Assembly: GCA_019096065.1 (NCBI GenBank)
Contig: JAGUCH010000003.1
Location: forward strand, 4,092,001 to 4,156,000
DNA from: Paracyclopina nana
Taxonomy: Eukaryota > Arthropoda > Copepoda > Cyclopoida > Cyclopettidae
Direction of reading: 5' to 3'
DNA length: 64,000 nucleotides
Each line of letters begins with the position of its first letter. The stretch's first letter is position 1. The notes under the pieces were generated by a model. It made no database searches, was not told the DNA's origin, and saw only the letters and a program-made list of their open reading frames with translations. Shown here piece after piece: positions 22,969-35,399 of this stretch. A program made the translations under genes and the position numbers.

Positions 22969-23283
22969 ACGAATCTAGGGGTGATGAAAGCTTTGAATAC
23001 ATTTTTTTACAGGGTACCAAAACTTATGCTAACAACTATTGTTAAAAAAATGAGCCTTGCCAGCAGCAGTAGCTTCATTCATTCACTCTTTGTGTACAGT
23101 ATTACAATGGACACCAAGTCAACATCTGCCCTCCTCACACATGATAATCACCTAAAACTGTTGTTCATTGATTGTTGTTGCCATTTTTTTCCACCAGTGC
23201 ATTGAGAGACCATTGATTTGTTTAATCAACTCTCTCTTTTTTTTTCAAAAAGCATTGGCAGATCAAAGTTGATATTCCTTTTT

Positions 23284-24092
23284 TTTACTAATGCGAATGC
23301 GAATTTTGCAAATAGCAGCTCACACAAGCCTTCCACAAAAAAATGTGCCCAGTTATTTTTCACTTAAAATCACGAGACGCACAATTTCTATTAATGAAAT
23401 TTTTGTTGAAATTTTTGTCCATACATGAACACTGCATTATCATCGCGTCATACAGGGGGTGATGCACTCTTCCGAATTTTGCGAATAGCGGCTCACACGA
23501 GCCCTCCATCAAAAAATGTGCCCAGTTATTTTTCACTTAAAATCACGAGACGCACAATTTCTATTAATGAAATTTTTGTCGGAATTTTTGTCCATACATG
23601 AACACTGCATTATCATCGCCTCATACAGGGGGTGATGCACTCTTCCGAATTTTGCGAATAGCGGCTCACACGAGCCCTCCATCAAAAAATGTGCCCAGTT
23701 ATTTTTCACTTAAAATCACGAGACGCACAATTTCTATTAATGAAATTTTTGTCGAAATTTTTGTCCATACATGAACACTGCATTATCGCGTCATGTAAGG
23801 AGGGGTGCACAAATGCAAATTTTGCAAATAGCAGCTCACACGAGCCCTCCATCAAAAATTGTGCCCATTTATTTTTTGTTCAACAGGACAAGACGCACAC
23901 TTTCTATTAATGAAATTTTTGTCGGAATTTTTGTCCATACATGAACACTACATTATCGCGTCATGTAAGGAGGGGTGCACAAATGCAAATTTTGCGAATA
24001 GCAGCTCACACGAGCCTTCCATCAAAAATTGTGCCCATTTATTTTTTGTTCAACATGATGAGGACAACAACTTTTATTAATGAAATATTTTT
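23284..24092. repeat. 171-bp tandem satellite, about five copies
   Basis: The marker CCATACATGAACAC recurs at 23420, 23591, 23762 and 23933, a period of 171 bp. The first copy is partial and the last diverges towards 24090. Short frames that run across neighbouring copies are products of the repeat and not genes. Confidence 0.93.
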
Positions 24093-24130
24093 TCGAAAAT
24101 ACGAGGTGTGTGCATTCAAAATGATCTTTT

Positions 24131-24150
24131 GCTGCTGCTGCTGCTGCTGC
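24131..24150. repeat. (GCT)n microsatellite
   Basis: Seven GCT units directly after the 171-bp satellite. A matching (GCT)8 lies at 4438-4461 after the left-hand satellite, in the same orientation. Confidence 0.9.
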
Positions 24151-24354
24151 CACATGACCTGACGTTGGTTTTCTTTAAAACATTTGATTTTTTTTCTTTT
24201 AAGAAAAAACAGATTGGAAAAAAATAAAATGTGTCTTACCAGATTTTTTTGAAATGATTTGGTTGGTGAACGACTTGCTGCTGGTGTTACCTAAAACGGA
24301 ATGGTTGCTGCACTAGCCACCATTCAGTGAAGAGGAGCCGCCCTAAACTGGTGC

Positions 24355-25512
24355 TTGCAGCTGCTCTTCCCAAGGGAGCCAGGGGGGGGAGCTTATTACT
24401 GTGTTGCCTTATCAGAGGAGCTCAGTCGGTTCATGGCAGTCAACATGGAAAGTTTCCAGGACAAGATCATGCGTAGCATGGCGGTGCATTGGTATAAACG
24501 CAAACCATTTTTCCCAGCCTTTTCCAAAACATCCTCTGGCTACATGTGTAACCAACCTAAAACTTTTGCATTTCATGAGAAGGCCACTGCTTCAAGTGAA
24601 AAGTGCAAAAGCACCCTTGACACCTTCCAAGATTTAATTACCCATTTCCTCCATGTCCATTTTGTGGCTAAGGCAAGACTACATTATTGCACTCACTGTG
24701 AGCTAGTCTTTGCCAACATCAAAGAATATGCTCTACATTTAAAAAGCCATTGCACAAACAATGGATTTTCATGCTATCTATGTGGAATCGTTTCCATTTC
24801 CCATCATCAGATGACCCTACACATGGCCAAAGAGCATGACACAACAACCACGATTAAATGTGAATATTGCTCAACTCTCTTCAAAATGAAGGTTAGTGCT
24901 ACTTTTTTTTCAAAACCCATTGTGTAACCCATTTTTTTTTTTTTTATGCAGTACACATATCATCAACACTTGCTCCATCAACACAAAATTAAGTGTTTCA
25001 CCTGCTCCTATTGTGAAGCTGATGGACTGAAGTTGTCGTATTGGGCCCCCAAGTCCCTGCTTTATCACATTCGTCTAAAGCACAAGGTTGAGCAAGAGCG
25101 AGTGGAAGCTGAGGTCAAAAAGCTCATGAAGGAGCATGAAGGCAACAACACAGAAGACGAAGAAGAAGGAGACCATGAAGGAGGCCTGTTGGAGGGAACA
25201 AGGCAAAACTCTGAGAGCAAGAAGAAGAAGATGCTTGTCCCACTCGACACCAATATTGCATGCACAATTCCAGGATGTGACACCCAACTTTTTGATGAGG
25301 ATCACCTGGCTCTTCACATTGCATTGCGCCACCACAGCGAAGAAGCAACACAAGCATGGTTGCTTAAACTGAATAAAAAGTGTATCTTGTGCAACGAGTG
25401 GATCCGCTGCAGCCAAATGAAGGAGCACCTCAGTGTCTGTCAAGGAGATGCTCAATGGGACCGAGACATGACTGAAAATATTGCACCAGACAATATGGCT
25501 TCACTTTTTTAA
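24355..25512 (+). CDS. C2H2 zinc-finger protein, up to 365 aa, two exons
   Basis: Exons 24355-24891 and 24952-25512 join in frame across a 60-bp intron (donor GTTAGT, long T tract, acceptor TATGCAG). The N-terminus may start at 24355 or at the ATG at 24436. Fingers seen: CTHC with H..H near residue 120, CYLC near 145, CEYC near 173 (interrupted by the intron), CSYC near 203, an atypical CTIPGC finger near 300 and CILC near 340. An acidic NNTEDEEEGD linker and KKKK patch lie in the middle. Likely a nuclear DNA- or RNA-binding protein. It is not assigned to a family; it may be a host gene or the right-hand neighbour of the virus-like element. AATAAA follows at 25605. Confidence 0.78.
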
Positions 25513-25604
25513 ATTATTTTTTTCCATCCCACATTCACCCTGTACATAATGTAGTGCTGGCTTCACCCTTCATTGGTTTAATGTACATATTTATCCATAC
25601 GCTG

Positions 25605-25610
25605 AATAAA
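25605..25610 (+). terminator. Polyadenylation signal of the zinc-finger gene
   Basis: AATAAA 93 bp after the stop codon on the same strand. Confidence 0.6.
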
Positions 25611-25668
25611 TCACCCCCTCCCTTTAAGCAGTCAAAAAAAAAACCGTTAGACCATCCAGCAGTACGCG

Positions 25669-25865
25669 CACCCAAGAGAGGGGGGAGGGGGAGGAAAGGC
25701 ATCAGCTAGGTTAGCACCACACGTGTGACGCTTGAACAAGTGGCTGGCTGCGCGCAGTGACGCACCACCCAAGAGAGGGGGGAGGGGGAGGAAAGGCATC
25801 AGCTAGGTTAGCACCACGCGTGTGACGCTTGAACAAGTGGCTGGCTGCGCGCAGTGACGCACCAC
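25669..25865. repeat. 97-bp tandem duplication
   Basis: The block starting CCCAAGAGAGGGGGGAGG and ending near CAGTGACGCACCA is present at 25671 and again at 25768 with one substitution (CACACGTG versus CACGCGTG). Confidence 0.93.
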
Positions 25866-26050
25866 CCTGCTACTTGATCACACCAAGCATAGTTCTGGAT
25901 GCTCCATATAGAGGGCGCTGGCATTGAGTGCAGACCGCCCTGTCAGTGAGTGCCAGTAGCGCCCCCTATAGTGTGCGACAAGTCTCACAACCTCTGATAC
26001 CCCAGGTGGCTCCAATCGATAAAATCAACGACGGTTTTTGTTCTGAAATA

Positions 26051-26296
26051 AGCCACCACGGGTCATTTTTCTCGTCGCAGCTCCAAAAAACCGTTAGTAC
26101 ATAGAGAGGATGAGTCATCCTCTCTAGGCCACCACGGGTCCTTTTTTCTCGTCGCGGCTCCAAAAAAACGTTAGTACATAGAGAGGGCTTTCTCCTCATG
26201 GTTTCAGACAGGATTGCGTCATGCTCTTTTTTGATTGGTTGTTGCCAAGTTAGCTGACGCGTGATTGGTTGTTGCCAAGTTAGCTGACGCGTGGTT
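26051..26296. repeat. Two further short tandem duplications
   Basis: A 59-bp block with CCACCACGGGTC and CCGTTAGTACATAGAGAGG occurs at 26051 and 26128. A 30-bp block with GATTGGTTGTTGCCAAGTT occurs at about 26232 and 26262. No gene is seen in 25.5-27.6 kb. Confidence 0.85.
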
Positions 26297-26719
26297 GGCC
26301 GGCTGACTTTCAGTTGGAGACGTGCCACCAAGGGGATCACACTCTCTCACACACACCCAGCTCCAACAGCTGTCTCACTTGACACTCCTGCATTTGGTTA
26401 ACCACTTTAGAGGCAGTGTGAAGCAATGGCAATAAAGTGTTTAATCAAGTGTAGCTCACACCTAATGCATCGCAAGAAGACCACCAAAAAGTACAGTAAA
26501 GACCATGATGTATCTGTTGAGTTGATGAGGGTACTCGTGGCGCTTTATTGTATTTTTGTAACACATACACCCATGACTGCCATGAATATTCACAAGCCAG
26601 AGTGATGCAGAGTGATGCGAGCACTTTCAGACACTTTTAAAAAAAAAGGAGTTCAAGTGCTGACTTTACTCTACACCAACCTGTCTTTCATGGACGACGA
26701 CCCATAAAAAAAAAACTGA

Positions 26720-27370
26720 CTCTCTATATATCGCAGTAGTGTCTATGTATTGTCTTCTCTCCTATATAACAGTAGTAGAGTCTCTCTCCCCCAATATAGT
26801 ATAGAGTCGCGTCGTATGTATTATAACAGTAGCAATGTCCTTTCACTCCCCCTTTTATATATATATATAGTAGAGTCTCTCCCCTATATAGTACAGTAGT
26901 AGCACCCATTCCCTCCCTATTCAGTAGTGTCGTATGTACTATAGCAGCAGCAGTGTCCTTTCACTCCCCCTTTTATATATATATAGTAGAGTCTCTCTTT
27001 ATATATACAACAGTAGTAGCACCCATTCTCTCCCTATTCAGTAGTGTCGTATGTATTATAGCAGCAGCAGCAGTGTCCTTTCACTCCCCCTTTTATATAT
27101 ATATAGTAGAGTCTCTCTTTATATAGAGTACAGGAGTAGCACCCATTCTCTCCCTATTCAGTAGTGTCGTATGTACTATAGCAGCAGCAGCAATGACTCC
27201 CCCTTCTCTCTCTATATATATATAGTAGAGTCTCTCTCCCCCAATATAGTATAGAGTCGCGTTGTATGTATTATAACAGTAGCAATGTCCTTTCACTCCC
27301 CCTTTTATATATATATATAGTAGAGTCTCTCTTTATATATAGTACAGTAGTAGCGTCCTATGTACTGTCG
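26720..27370. repeat. About 120-bp degenerate tandem repeat with TA-rich cores
   Basis: The phrase CCTTTCACTCCCCCTTTTAT recurs at about 26839, 26959, 27078 and 27292, with TATATATATAGTAGAGTCTC and CAGCAGCAG segments between. Frames across it are repeat artefacts. Confidence 0.85.
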
Positions 27371-27384
27371 CTCTATAGAGAGTA

Positions 27385-27486
27385 GCGCGCGCGCGCACAC
27401 GCGCGCGCGCGCAAAAAAAAAAAAAAATGGTTGTGTGTGTGAGTGTGTGTGCATGCATGCGCGCGCGCACCCACGTGCGCGCGCAC
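27385..27486. repeat. Alternating purine/pyrimidine tract (potential Z-DNA)
   Basis: A 28-bp GC/CA alternating run (27385-27412), a 15-base A run, then GT/GC alternation with GCATGCATGC up to 27486. Left-handed DNA potential is inferred from composition only. Confidence 0.75.
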
Positions 27487-27629
27487 CCCCCCTCTTTCCC
27501 CCCCTTTGAAGCCGCGACGGTCGCTTTTCGCGTTCACGGCTCCATTACTACAGTCAACCCCCTCCGAGCCACGAGCCGATTTTTTATGTAGGCTCCCCCT
27601 ACATACTACTTGCATTTGTACCAACTGCT

Positions 27630-30600
27630 AATGAATCAAAATGTCAGTTGCAGCAGACAGTTTGAGTCAACTTAACTCAAAATAAGAGGCAAAGTCAAAT
27701 GTTTGACTCATTTTGAGTTCGCAATGGTGAAAACTTGCGCATTGCGCGGTATTTCTACTTAACTGCTAATAAAACATGAAATTCTTGACCAAGTCGAATT
27801 TGAGTCAAAATGTCAGTTGCAGCAAATAGTTTGAGTCAACTTGACTCAAACTGTGAGGCAAAGTCATACTTTTGACTCATTTTGAGTTCGCAAGGGTGAA
27901 AACTTGCGCATCGCGCGGTACTTCTACTTAACTGCTTATAAAACATGAAATTCTTGACCAAGTCGAATTTGAGTCAAAATGTCAGTTGCAGCAGATAGTT
28001 TGAGTCAACTTGACTCAAACTGTGAGGCAAAGTCAAACTTTTGACTCATTTTGAGTTCGCAAGGGTGAAAACTTGCGCATCGCGCGGTACTTCTACTTAA
28101 CTGCTTATAAAACATGAAATTCTTGACCAAGTCGAATTTGAGTCAAAATGTCAGTTGCAGCAGATAGTTTGAGTCAACTTGACTCAAACTGTGAGGCAAA
28201 GTCAAACTTTTGACTCATTTTGAGTTCGCAAGGGTGAAAACTTGCGCATCGCGCGGTACTTCTACTTAACTGCTTATAAAACATGAAATTCTTGACCAAG
28301 TCGAATTTGAGTCAAAATGTCAGTTGCAACAGATAGTTTGAGTCAACTTGACTCAAACTGTGAGGCAAAGTCAAACTTTTGACTCATTTTGAGTTCGCAA
28401 GGGTGAAAACTTGCGCATTGCGCGGTACTTCTACTTAACTGCTTATAAAACATGAAATTCTTGACCAAGTCGAATTTGAGTCAAAATGTCAGTTGCAGCA
28501 AATAGTTTGAGTCAACTTGATTCAAACTGTGAGGCAAAGTCAAACTTTTGACTCATTTTGAGTTCGCAAGGGTGAAAACTTGCGCATCACGCGGCATTTC
28601 TACTTAACTGCTAATAAAACATGAAATTCTTGACCAAGTCGAATTTGATGCAAAATGACAGTGGCAACAGATAGTTTGCGTAAACTTCACTCAAACTGTG
28701 AGTCAAAGTCAAATTTATAACTCATGTTGAGTTCGCAAGGAGTGAAAACTTGCGCATCGCGCGGTACTTCTACTTAACTGCTTATAAAACATGAAATTCT
28801 TGACCAAGTCGAATTTGAGTCAAAATGTCAGTTGCAGCAAATAGTTTGAGTCAACTTGACTCAAACTGTGAGGCAAAGTCAACTTTTGACTCATTTTGAG
28901 TTCGCAAGGGTGAAAACTTGCGCATCACACGGCATTTCTACTTAACTGCTAATAAAACATGAAATTCTTGACCAAGTCGAATTTGAGTCAAAATGTCAGT
29001 TGCAACAGATAGTTTGAGTCAACTTGACTCAAACTGTGAGGCAAAGTCAAACGTTTGACTCATTTTGAGTTCGCAATGGTGAAAACTAGCGCATTGCGCG
29101 ATACTTCTACTTAACTGCTTATCAAACATGAAATTCTTGACCAAGTAGAATTTGAGTCAAAATGTCAGTTGCAGCAGATAGTTTGAGTCAACTTGACTCA
29201 AACTGTGAGGCAAAGTCATACTTTTGACTCATTTTGAGTTCGCAAGGGTGAAAACTTGCGCATCACGCGGCATTTCTACTTAACTGCTAATAAAACATGA
29301 AATTCTTGACCAAGTCGAATTTGAGTCAAAATGTCAGTTGCAGCAAATAGTTTGAGTCAACTTGACTCAAACTGTGAGGCAAAGTCATACTTTTGACTCA
29401 TTTTGAGTTTGCAAGGGTGAAAACTTGCGCATCGCGCGGTACTTCTACTTAACTGCTTATAAAACATGAAATTCTTGACCAAGTCGAATTTGAGTCAAAA
29501 TGTCAGTTGCAGCAGATAGTTTGAGTCAACTTGACTCAAACTGTGAGGCAAAGTCAAACTTTTGACTCATTTTGAGTTCGCAAGGGTGAAAACTTGCGCA
29601 TCGCGCGGTACTTCTACTTAACTGCTTATAAAACATGAAATTCTTGACCAAGTCGAATTTGAGTCAAAATGTCAGTTGCAACAGATAGTTTGAGTCAACT
29701 TGACTCAAACTGTGAGGCAAAGTCAAACTTTTGACTCATTTTGAGTTCGCAAGGGTGAAAACTTGCGCATTGCGCGGTACTTCTACTTAACTGCTTATAA
29801 AACATGAAATTCTTGACCAAGTCGAATTTGAGTCAAAATGTCAGTTGCAGCAAATAGTTTGAGTCAACTTGATTCAAACTGTGAGGCAAAGTCAAACTTT
29901 TGACTCATTTTGAGTTCGCAAGGGTGAAAACTTGCGCATCACGCGGCATTTCTACTTAACTGCTAATAAAACATGAAATTCTTGACCAAGTCGAATTTGA
30001 GTCAAAATGTCAGTTGCAACAGATAGTTTGAGTCAACTTGACTCAAACTGTGAGGCAAAGTCAAACTTTTGACTCATTTTGAGTTCGCAAGGGTGAAAAC
30101 TTGCGCATCGCGCGGTACTTCTACTTAACTGCTTATAAAACATGAAATTCTTGACCAAGTCGAATTTGAGTCAAAATGTCAGTTGCAGCAAATAGTTTGA
30201 GTCAACTTGACTCAAACTGTGAGGCAAAGTCAACTTTTGACTCATTTTGAGTTCGCAAGGGTGAAAACTTGCGCATCACACGGCATTTCTACTTAACTGC
30301 TAATAAAACATGAAATTCTTGACCAAGTCGAATTTGAGTCAAAATGTCAGTTGCAACAGATAGTTTGAGTCAACTTGACTCAAACTGTGAGGCAAAGTCA
30401 AACGTTTGACTCATTTTGAGTTCGCAAGGGTGAAAACTTGCGCATTGCGCGGTACTTCTACTTAACTGCTTATAAAACATGAAATTCTTGACCAAGTCGA
30501 ATTTGAGTCAAAATGTCAGTTGCAGCAGATAGTTTGAGTCAACTTGACTCAAACTGTGAGGCAAAGTCAAACTTTTGACTCATTTTGAGTTCGCAAGGGT

Positions 30601-33600
30601 GAAAACTTGCGCATCACGCGGCATTTCTACTTAACTGCTAATAAAACATGAAATTCTTGACCAAGTCGAATTTGAGTCAAAATGTCAGTTGCAGCAAATA
30701 GTTTGAGTCAACTTGACTCAAACTGTGAGGCAAAGTCATACTTTTGACTCATTTTGAGTTCGCAAGGGTGAAAACTTGCGCATTGCGCGGTACTTCTACT
30801 TAACTGCTTATAAAACATGAAATTCTTGACCAAGTCGAATTTGAGTCAAAATGTCAGTTGCAGCAAATAGTTTGAGTCAACTTGACTCAAACTGTGAGGC
30901 AAAGTCAAACTTTTGACTCATTTTGAGTTCGCAAGGGTGAAAACTTGCGCATTGCGCGGTACTTCTACTTAACTGCTAATAAAACATGAAATTCTTGACC
31001 AAGTCGAATTTGAGTCAAAATGTCAGTTGCAGCAAATAGTTTGAGTCAACTTGACTCAAACTGTGAGGCAAAGTCAAACTTTTGACTCATTTTGAGTTCG
31101 CAAGGGTGAAAACTTGCGCATTGCGCGGTACTTCTACTTAACTGCTTATAAAACATGAAATTCTTGACCAAGTCGAATTTGAGTCAAAATGTCAGTTGCA
31201 GCAAATAGTTTGAGTCAACTTGATTCAAACTGTGAGGCAAAGTCAAACTTTTGACTCATTTTGAGTTCGCAAGGGTGAAAACTTGCGCATCACGCGGCAT
31301 TTCTACTTAACTGCTAATAAAACATGAAATTCTTGACCAAGTCGAATTTGAGTCAAAATGTCAGTTGCAGCAAATAGTTTGAGTCAACTTGACTCAAACT
31401 GTGAGGCAAAGTCATACTTTTGACTCATTTTGAGTTCGCAAGGGTGAAAACTTGCGCATTGCGCGGTACTTCTACTTAACTGCTTATAAAACATGAAATT
31501 CTTGACCAAGTCGAATTTGAGTCAAAATGTCAGTTGCAGCAAATAGTTTGAGTCAACTTGACTCAAACTGTGAGGCAAAGTCAAACTTTTGACTCATTTT
31601 GAGTTTGCAAGGGTGAAAACTTGCGCATCGCGCGGTACTTCTACTTAACTGCTTATAAAACATGAAATTCTTGACCAAGTCGAATTTGAGTCAAAATGTC
31701 AGTTGCAACAGATAGTTTGAGTCAACTTGACTCAAACTGTGAGGCAAAGTCAAACTTTTGACTCATTTTGAGTTCGCAAGGGTGAAAACTTGCGCATCGC
31801 GCGGTACTTCTACTTAACTGCTTATAAAACATGAAATTCTTGACCAAGTCGAATTTGAGTCAAAATGTCAGTTGCAGCAAATAGTTTGAGTCAACTTGAC
31901 TCAAACTGTGAGGCAAAGTCAAACTTTGACTCATTTTGAGTTCGCAAGGGTGAAAACTTGCGCATTGCGCGGTACTTCTACTTAACTGCTAATAAAACAT
32001 GAAATTCTTGACCAAGTCGAATTTGAGTCAAAATGTCAGTTGCAGCAAATAGTTTGAGTCAACTTGACTCAAACTGTGAGGCAAAGTCAAACTTTTGACT
32101 CATTTTGAGTTCGCAAGGGTGAAAACTTGCGCATCGCGCGGTACTTCTACTTAACTGCTTATAAAACATGAAATTCTTGACCAAGTCGAATTTGAGTCAA
32201 AATGTCAGTTGCAGCAAATAGTTTGAGTCAACTTGACTCAAACTGTGAGGCAAAGTCAAACTTTGACTCATTTTGAGTTCGCAAGGGTGAAAACTTGCGC
32301 ATTGCGCGGTACTTCTACTTAACTGCTTATAAAACATGAAATTCTTGACCAAGTCGAATTTGAGTCAAAATGTCAGTTGCAGCAAATAGTTTGAGTCAAC
32401 TTGACTCAAACTGTGAGGCAAAGTCAAACTTTTGACTCATTTTGAGTTCGCAAGGGTGAAAACTTGCGCATTGCGCGTACTTCTACTTAACTGCTTATAA
32501 AACATGAAATTCTTGACCAAGTCGAATTTGAGTCAAAATGTCAGTTGCAGCAGATAGTTTGAGTCGACTTGACTCAAACTGTGAGGCAAAGTCAAACTTT
32601 TGACTCATTTTGAGTTCGCAAGGGTGAAAACTTGCGCATTGCGCGGTACTTCTACTTAACTGCTAATAAAACATGAAATTCTTGACCAAGTCGAATTTGA
32701 GTCAAAATGTCAGTTGCAGCAAATAGTTTGAGTCAACTTGACTCAAACTGTGAGGCAAAGTCAAACTTTTGACTCATTTTGAGTTCGCAAGGGTGAAAAC
32801 TTGCGCATCGCGCGGTACTTCTACTTAACTGCTTATAAAACATGAAATTCTTTATCAATTCTATTTTGTGTCAAAGTGTGAGTTGGAGCAAATAGTATTA
32901 GTCACCTTGACTCTAACTGTGAGGCAAAGTCGAACAGTTGACTCATTTTGAATTCGCAAGGGTGAAACCTTGCGCATTGCGCGGTACTTCTACTTAAGTG
33001 CTTATAAAACATGAAATTCTTGACCAAGTCGAATTTGAGTCAAAATGTCAGTTGCAGCAGATAGTTTGAGGTCGACTTGACTCAAACTGTGAGGCAAAGT
33101 CAAACTTTTGACTCATTTTGAGTTCGCAAGGGTGAAAACTTGCGCATTGCGCGGTACTTCTACTTAACTGCTAATAAAACATGAAATTCTTGACCAAGTC
33201 GAATTTGAGTCAAAATGTCAGTTGCAGCAAATAGTTTGAGTCAACTTGACTCAAACTGTGAGGCAAAGTCATACTTTTGACTCATTTTGAGTTCGCAAGG
33301 GTGAAAACTTGCGCATCACGCGGCATTTCTACTTAACTGCTAATAAAACATGAAATTCTTGACCAAGTCGAATTTGAGTCAAAATGTCAGTTGCAGCAAA
33401 TAGTTTGAGTCAACTTGACTCAAACTGTGAGGCAAAGTCAAACGTTTGACTCATTTTGAGTTCGCAAGGGTGAAAACTTGCGCATTGCGCGGTACTTCTA
33501 CTTAACTGCTTATAAAACATGAAATTCTTGACCAAGTCGAATTTGAGTCAAAATGTCAGTTGCAGCAGATAGTTTGAGTCGACTTGACTCAAACTGTGAG

Positions 33601-34015
33601 GCAAAGTCAAACTTTTGACTCATTTTGAGTTCGCAAGGGTGAAAACTTGCGCATTGCGCGGTAATTCTACTTAACTGCTAATAAAACATGAAATTCTTGA
33701 CCAAGTCGAATTTGAGTCAAAATGTCAGTTGCAGCAAATAGTTTGAGTCAACTTGACTCAAACTGTGAGGCAAAGTCAAACTTTTGACTCATTTTGAGTT
33801 CGCAAGGGTGAAAACTTGCGCATCGCAAGGGTACTTCTACTTAAGTGCTAATAAAACTTGAAATTCTTGACCAAGTCGAATTTGAGTCAAAATGTCAGTT
33901 GCAGCAAATAGTTTGAGTCAACTTGACTCAAACTGTGAGGCAAAGTCAAACTTTTGACTCATTTTGAGTTCGCAAGGGTGAAAACTTGCGCATCGCGCGG
34001 TAATTCTACTGCTAA
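27630..34015. repeat. 169-bp satellite, about 37 tandem copies
   Basis: The marker ATTCTTGACCAAGTCGAATT recurs every 169 bp (27781, 27950, 28119 and on). Copies are about 95% alike and fall into at least two subtypes: GCGCGGTACTTC with CTGCTTATAAAA and CACGCGGCATTTC with CTGCTAATAAAA. Each unit has four TGAGTCA/TGACTCA heptamers; two of them form a perfect palindrome with arms TTTGAGTCAA and TTGACTCAAA around one base. One diverged copy lies near 32850-33000. No gene. Confidence 0.97.
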
Positions 34016-34055
34016 TAAAACTCGAAATTCATGACCAAGATTAAACTAGCAAAAA

Positions 34056-34830
34056 GCATTGTTTGCAATGTTTGCAATGTTCGCATTGTTCGCAATGTTC
34101 GCATTGTTCGCATTGTTCGCAATGTTCGCATTGTTCGCATTGTTCGCAATGTTCGCAATGTTCGCATTGTTCGCATTGTTCGCAATGTTCGCATTGTTCG
34201 CATTGTTCGCATTGTTCGCATTGTTCGCATTGTTCGCATTGTTCGCATTGTTCGCATTGTTCGCATTGTTCGCATTGTTCGCATTGTTCGCAATGTTCGC
34301 ATTGTTCGCATTGTTCGCATTGTTCGCATTGTTCGCATTGTTCGCATTGTTCACAATGTTCGCAATGTTCGCAATGTTCGCATTGTTCGCATTGTTCGCA
34401 TTGTTCGCAATGTTCGCATTGTTCGCATTGTTCGCATTGTTCGCATTGTTCGCAATGTTCGCATTGTTCGCATTGTTCGCATTGTTCGCAATGTTCGCAA
34501 TGTTTGCAATGTTCGCAATGTTCGCATTGTTCGAATTGTTCGCATTGTTCGCAATGTTCGCAATGTTCGCATTGTTCGCATTGTTCGCAATGTTCGCATT
34601 GTTCGCAATGTTCGCAATGTTCGCAATGTTCGCAATGTTCGCAATGTTCGCATTGTTCGCATTGTTCGCAATGTTCGCATTGTTCGCAATGTTCGCATTG
34701 TTCGCAATGTTTGCATTGTTCGCAATGTTCGCATTGTTCGCAATGTTCGCATTGTTCGCAATGTTCGCAATGTTCGCATTGTTCGCAATGTTCACATTGT
34801 TCGCGATGCTCGCAACGTTCGCATTGATCT
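34056..34830. repeat. 9-bp minisatellite of two reverse-complement-related units, about 85 copies
   Basis: Units are TTCGCATTG and TTCGCAATG in an irregular order, with rare variants TTTGC and TTCAC. CATTG and CAATG are reverse complements, so each CATTG-TTCG-CAATG junction can fold as a 5-bp stem with a TTCG loop. Because the unit is nine bases without stops, several frames on both strands stay open for 250 codons; these are not genes. Confidence 0.97.
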
Positions 34831-34884
34831 CATTGCACTCTGTTGCTTAAGTTTTGCTTGCATTTGTTGGCTGGGTATCCAGTC

Positions 34885-35335
34885 TTAGCCAAAACTTGCG
34901 CATCGCATTATGCTGCTCCATAACTGCTAAGAATGCGCGAAATTCTTGACTTGGCCAATTGTGAGTTAACAATTCAATGACAGCTGTTTATTTGAGACAA
35001 CTTGACTCATAATGTGAGGCAAAGTCAAACTTTTGACTCATTTTGAATTTGCAATTGCGAAAACTTGCGCATCGCATTATGCTGCTCCATAACTGCTAAG
35101 AATGCGCGAAATTCTTGACTTGGTCAATTGTGAGTCAAAAATTCAATGACAGCTGTTTATTTGAGGCAACTTGACTCATAATGTGAGGCAAAGTCAAACT
35201 TTTGCCTCATTTTGAATTCGCAAATGCAAAAACTTGCACATCGCGTTATACTACTCCATAAATGCTAAGAATGCGCGAAATTCTTGACTCGGTCAATTGT
35301 GAGTCAAAAAGTCAATGACAGCTGTTAATTTGAAG
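34885..35335. repeat. Diverged relatives of the 169-bp satellite
   Basis: Three copies with AAAACTTGCGCATCGC, GAAATTCTTGAC and TTGACTCATTTTGAATT are recognisably the same family but carry many substitutions and a longer unit (about 180 bp). They bound the minisatellite on its right side. Confidence 0.85.
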
Positions 35336-35399
35336 CAAGAAAAATTGAAAAGCTTAGTAGTAAGCAACTGACGCTTCTCAAAACAGATTGGCTGGCATT

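Noticed and set aside
23689-24162. Three 73-codon frames with similar sequences
   Set aside because: They are translations of consecutive 171-bp satellite copies.
27630-34015. CRISPR-like array
   Set aside because: Units are 169 bp and nearly identical throughout, with no unique spacers; the DNA is eukaryotic satellite.
34012-34888. Open frames of 110-285 codons on both strands in the 9-bp array
   Set aside because: The 9-base unit has no stop in most frames, so long frames are automatic; they encode only FAL/FAM, VRN/VRI or NAN/IAN type repeats.
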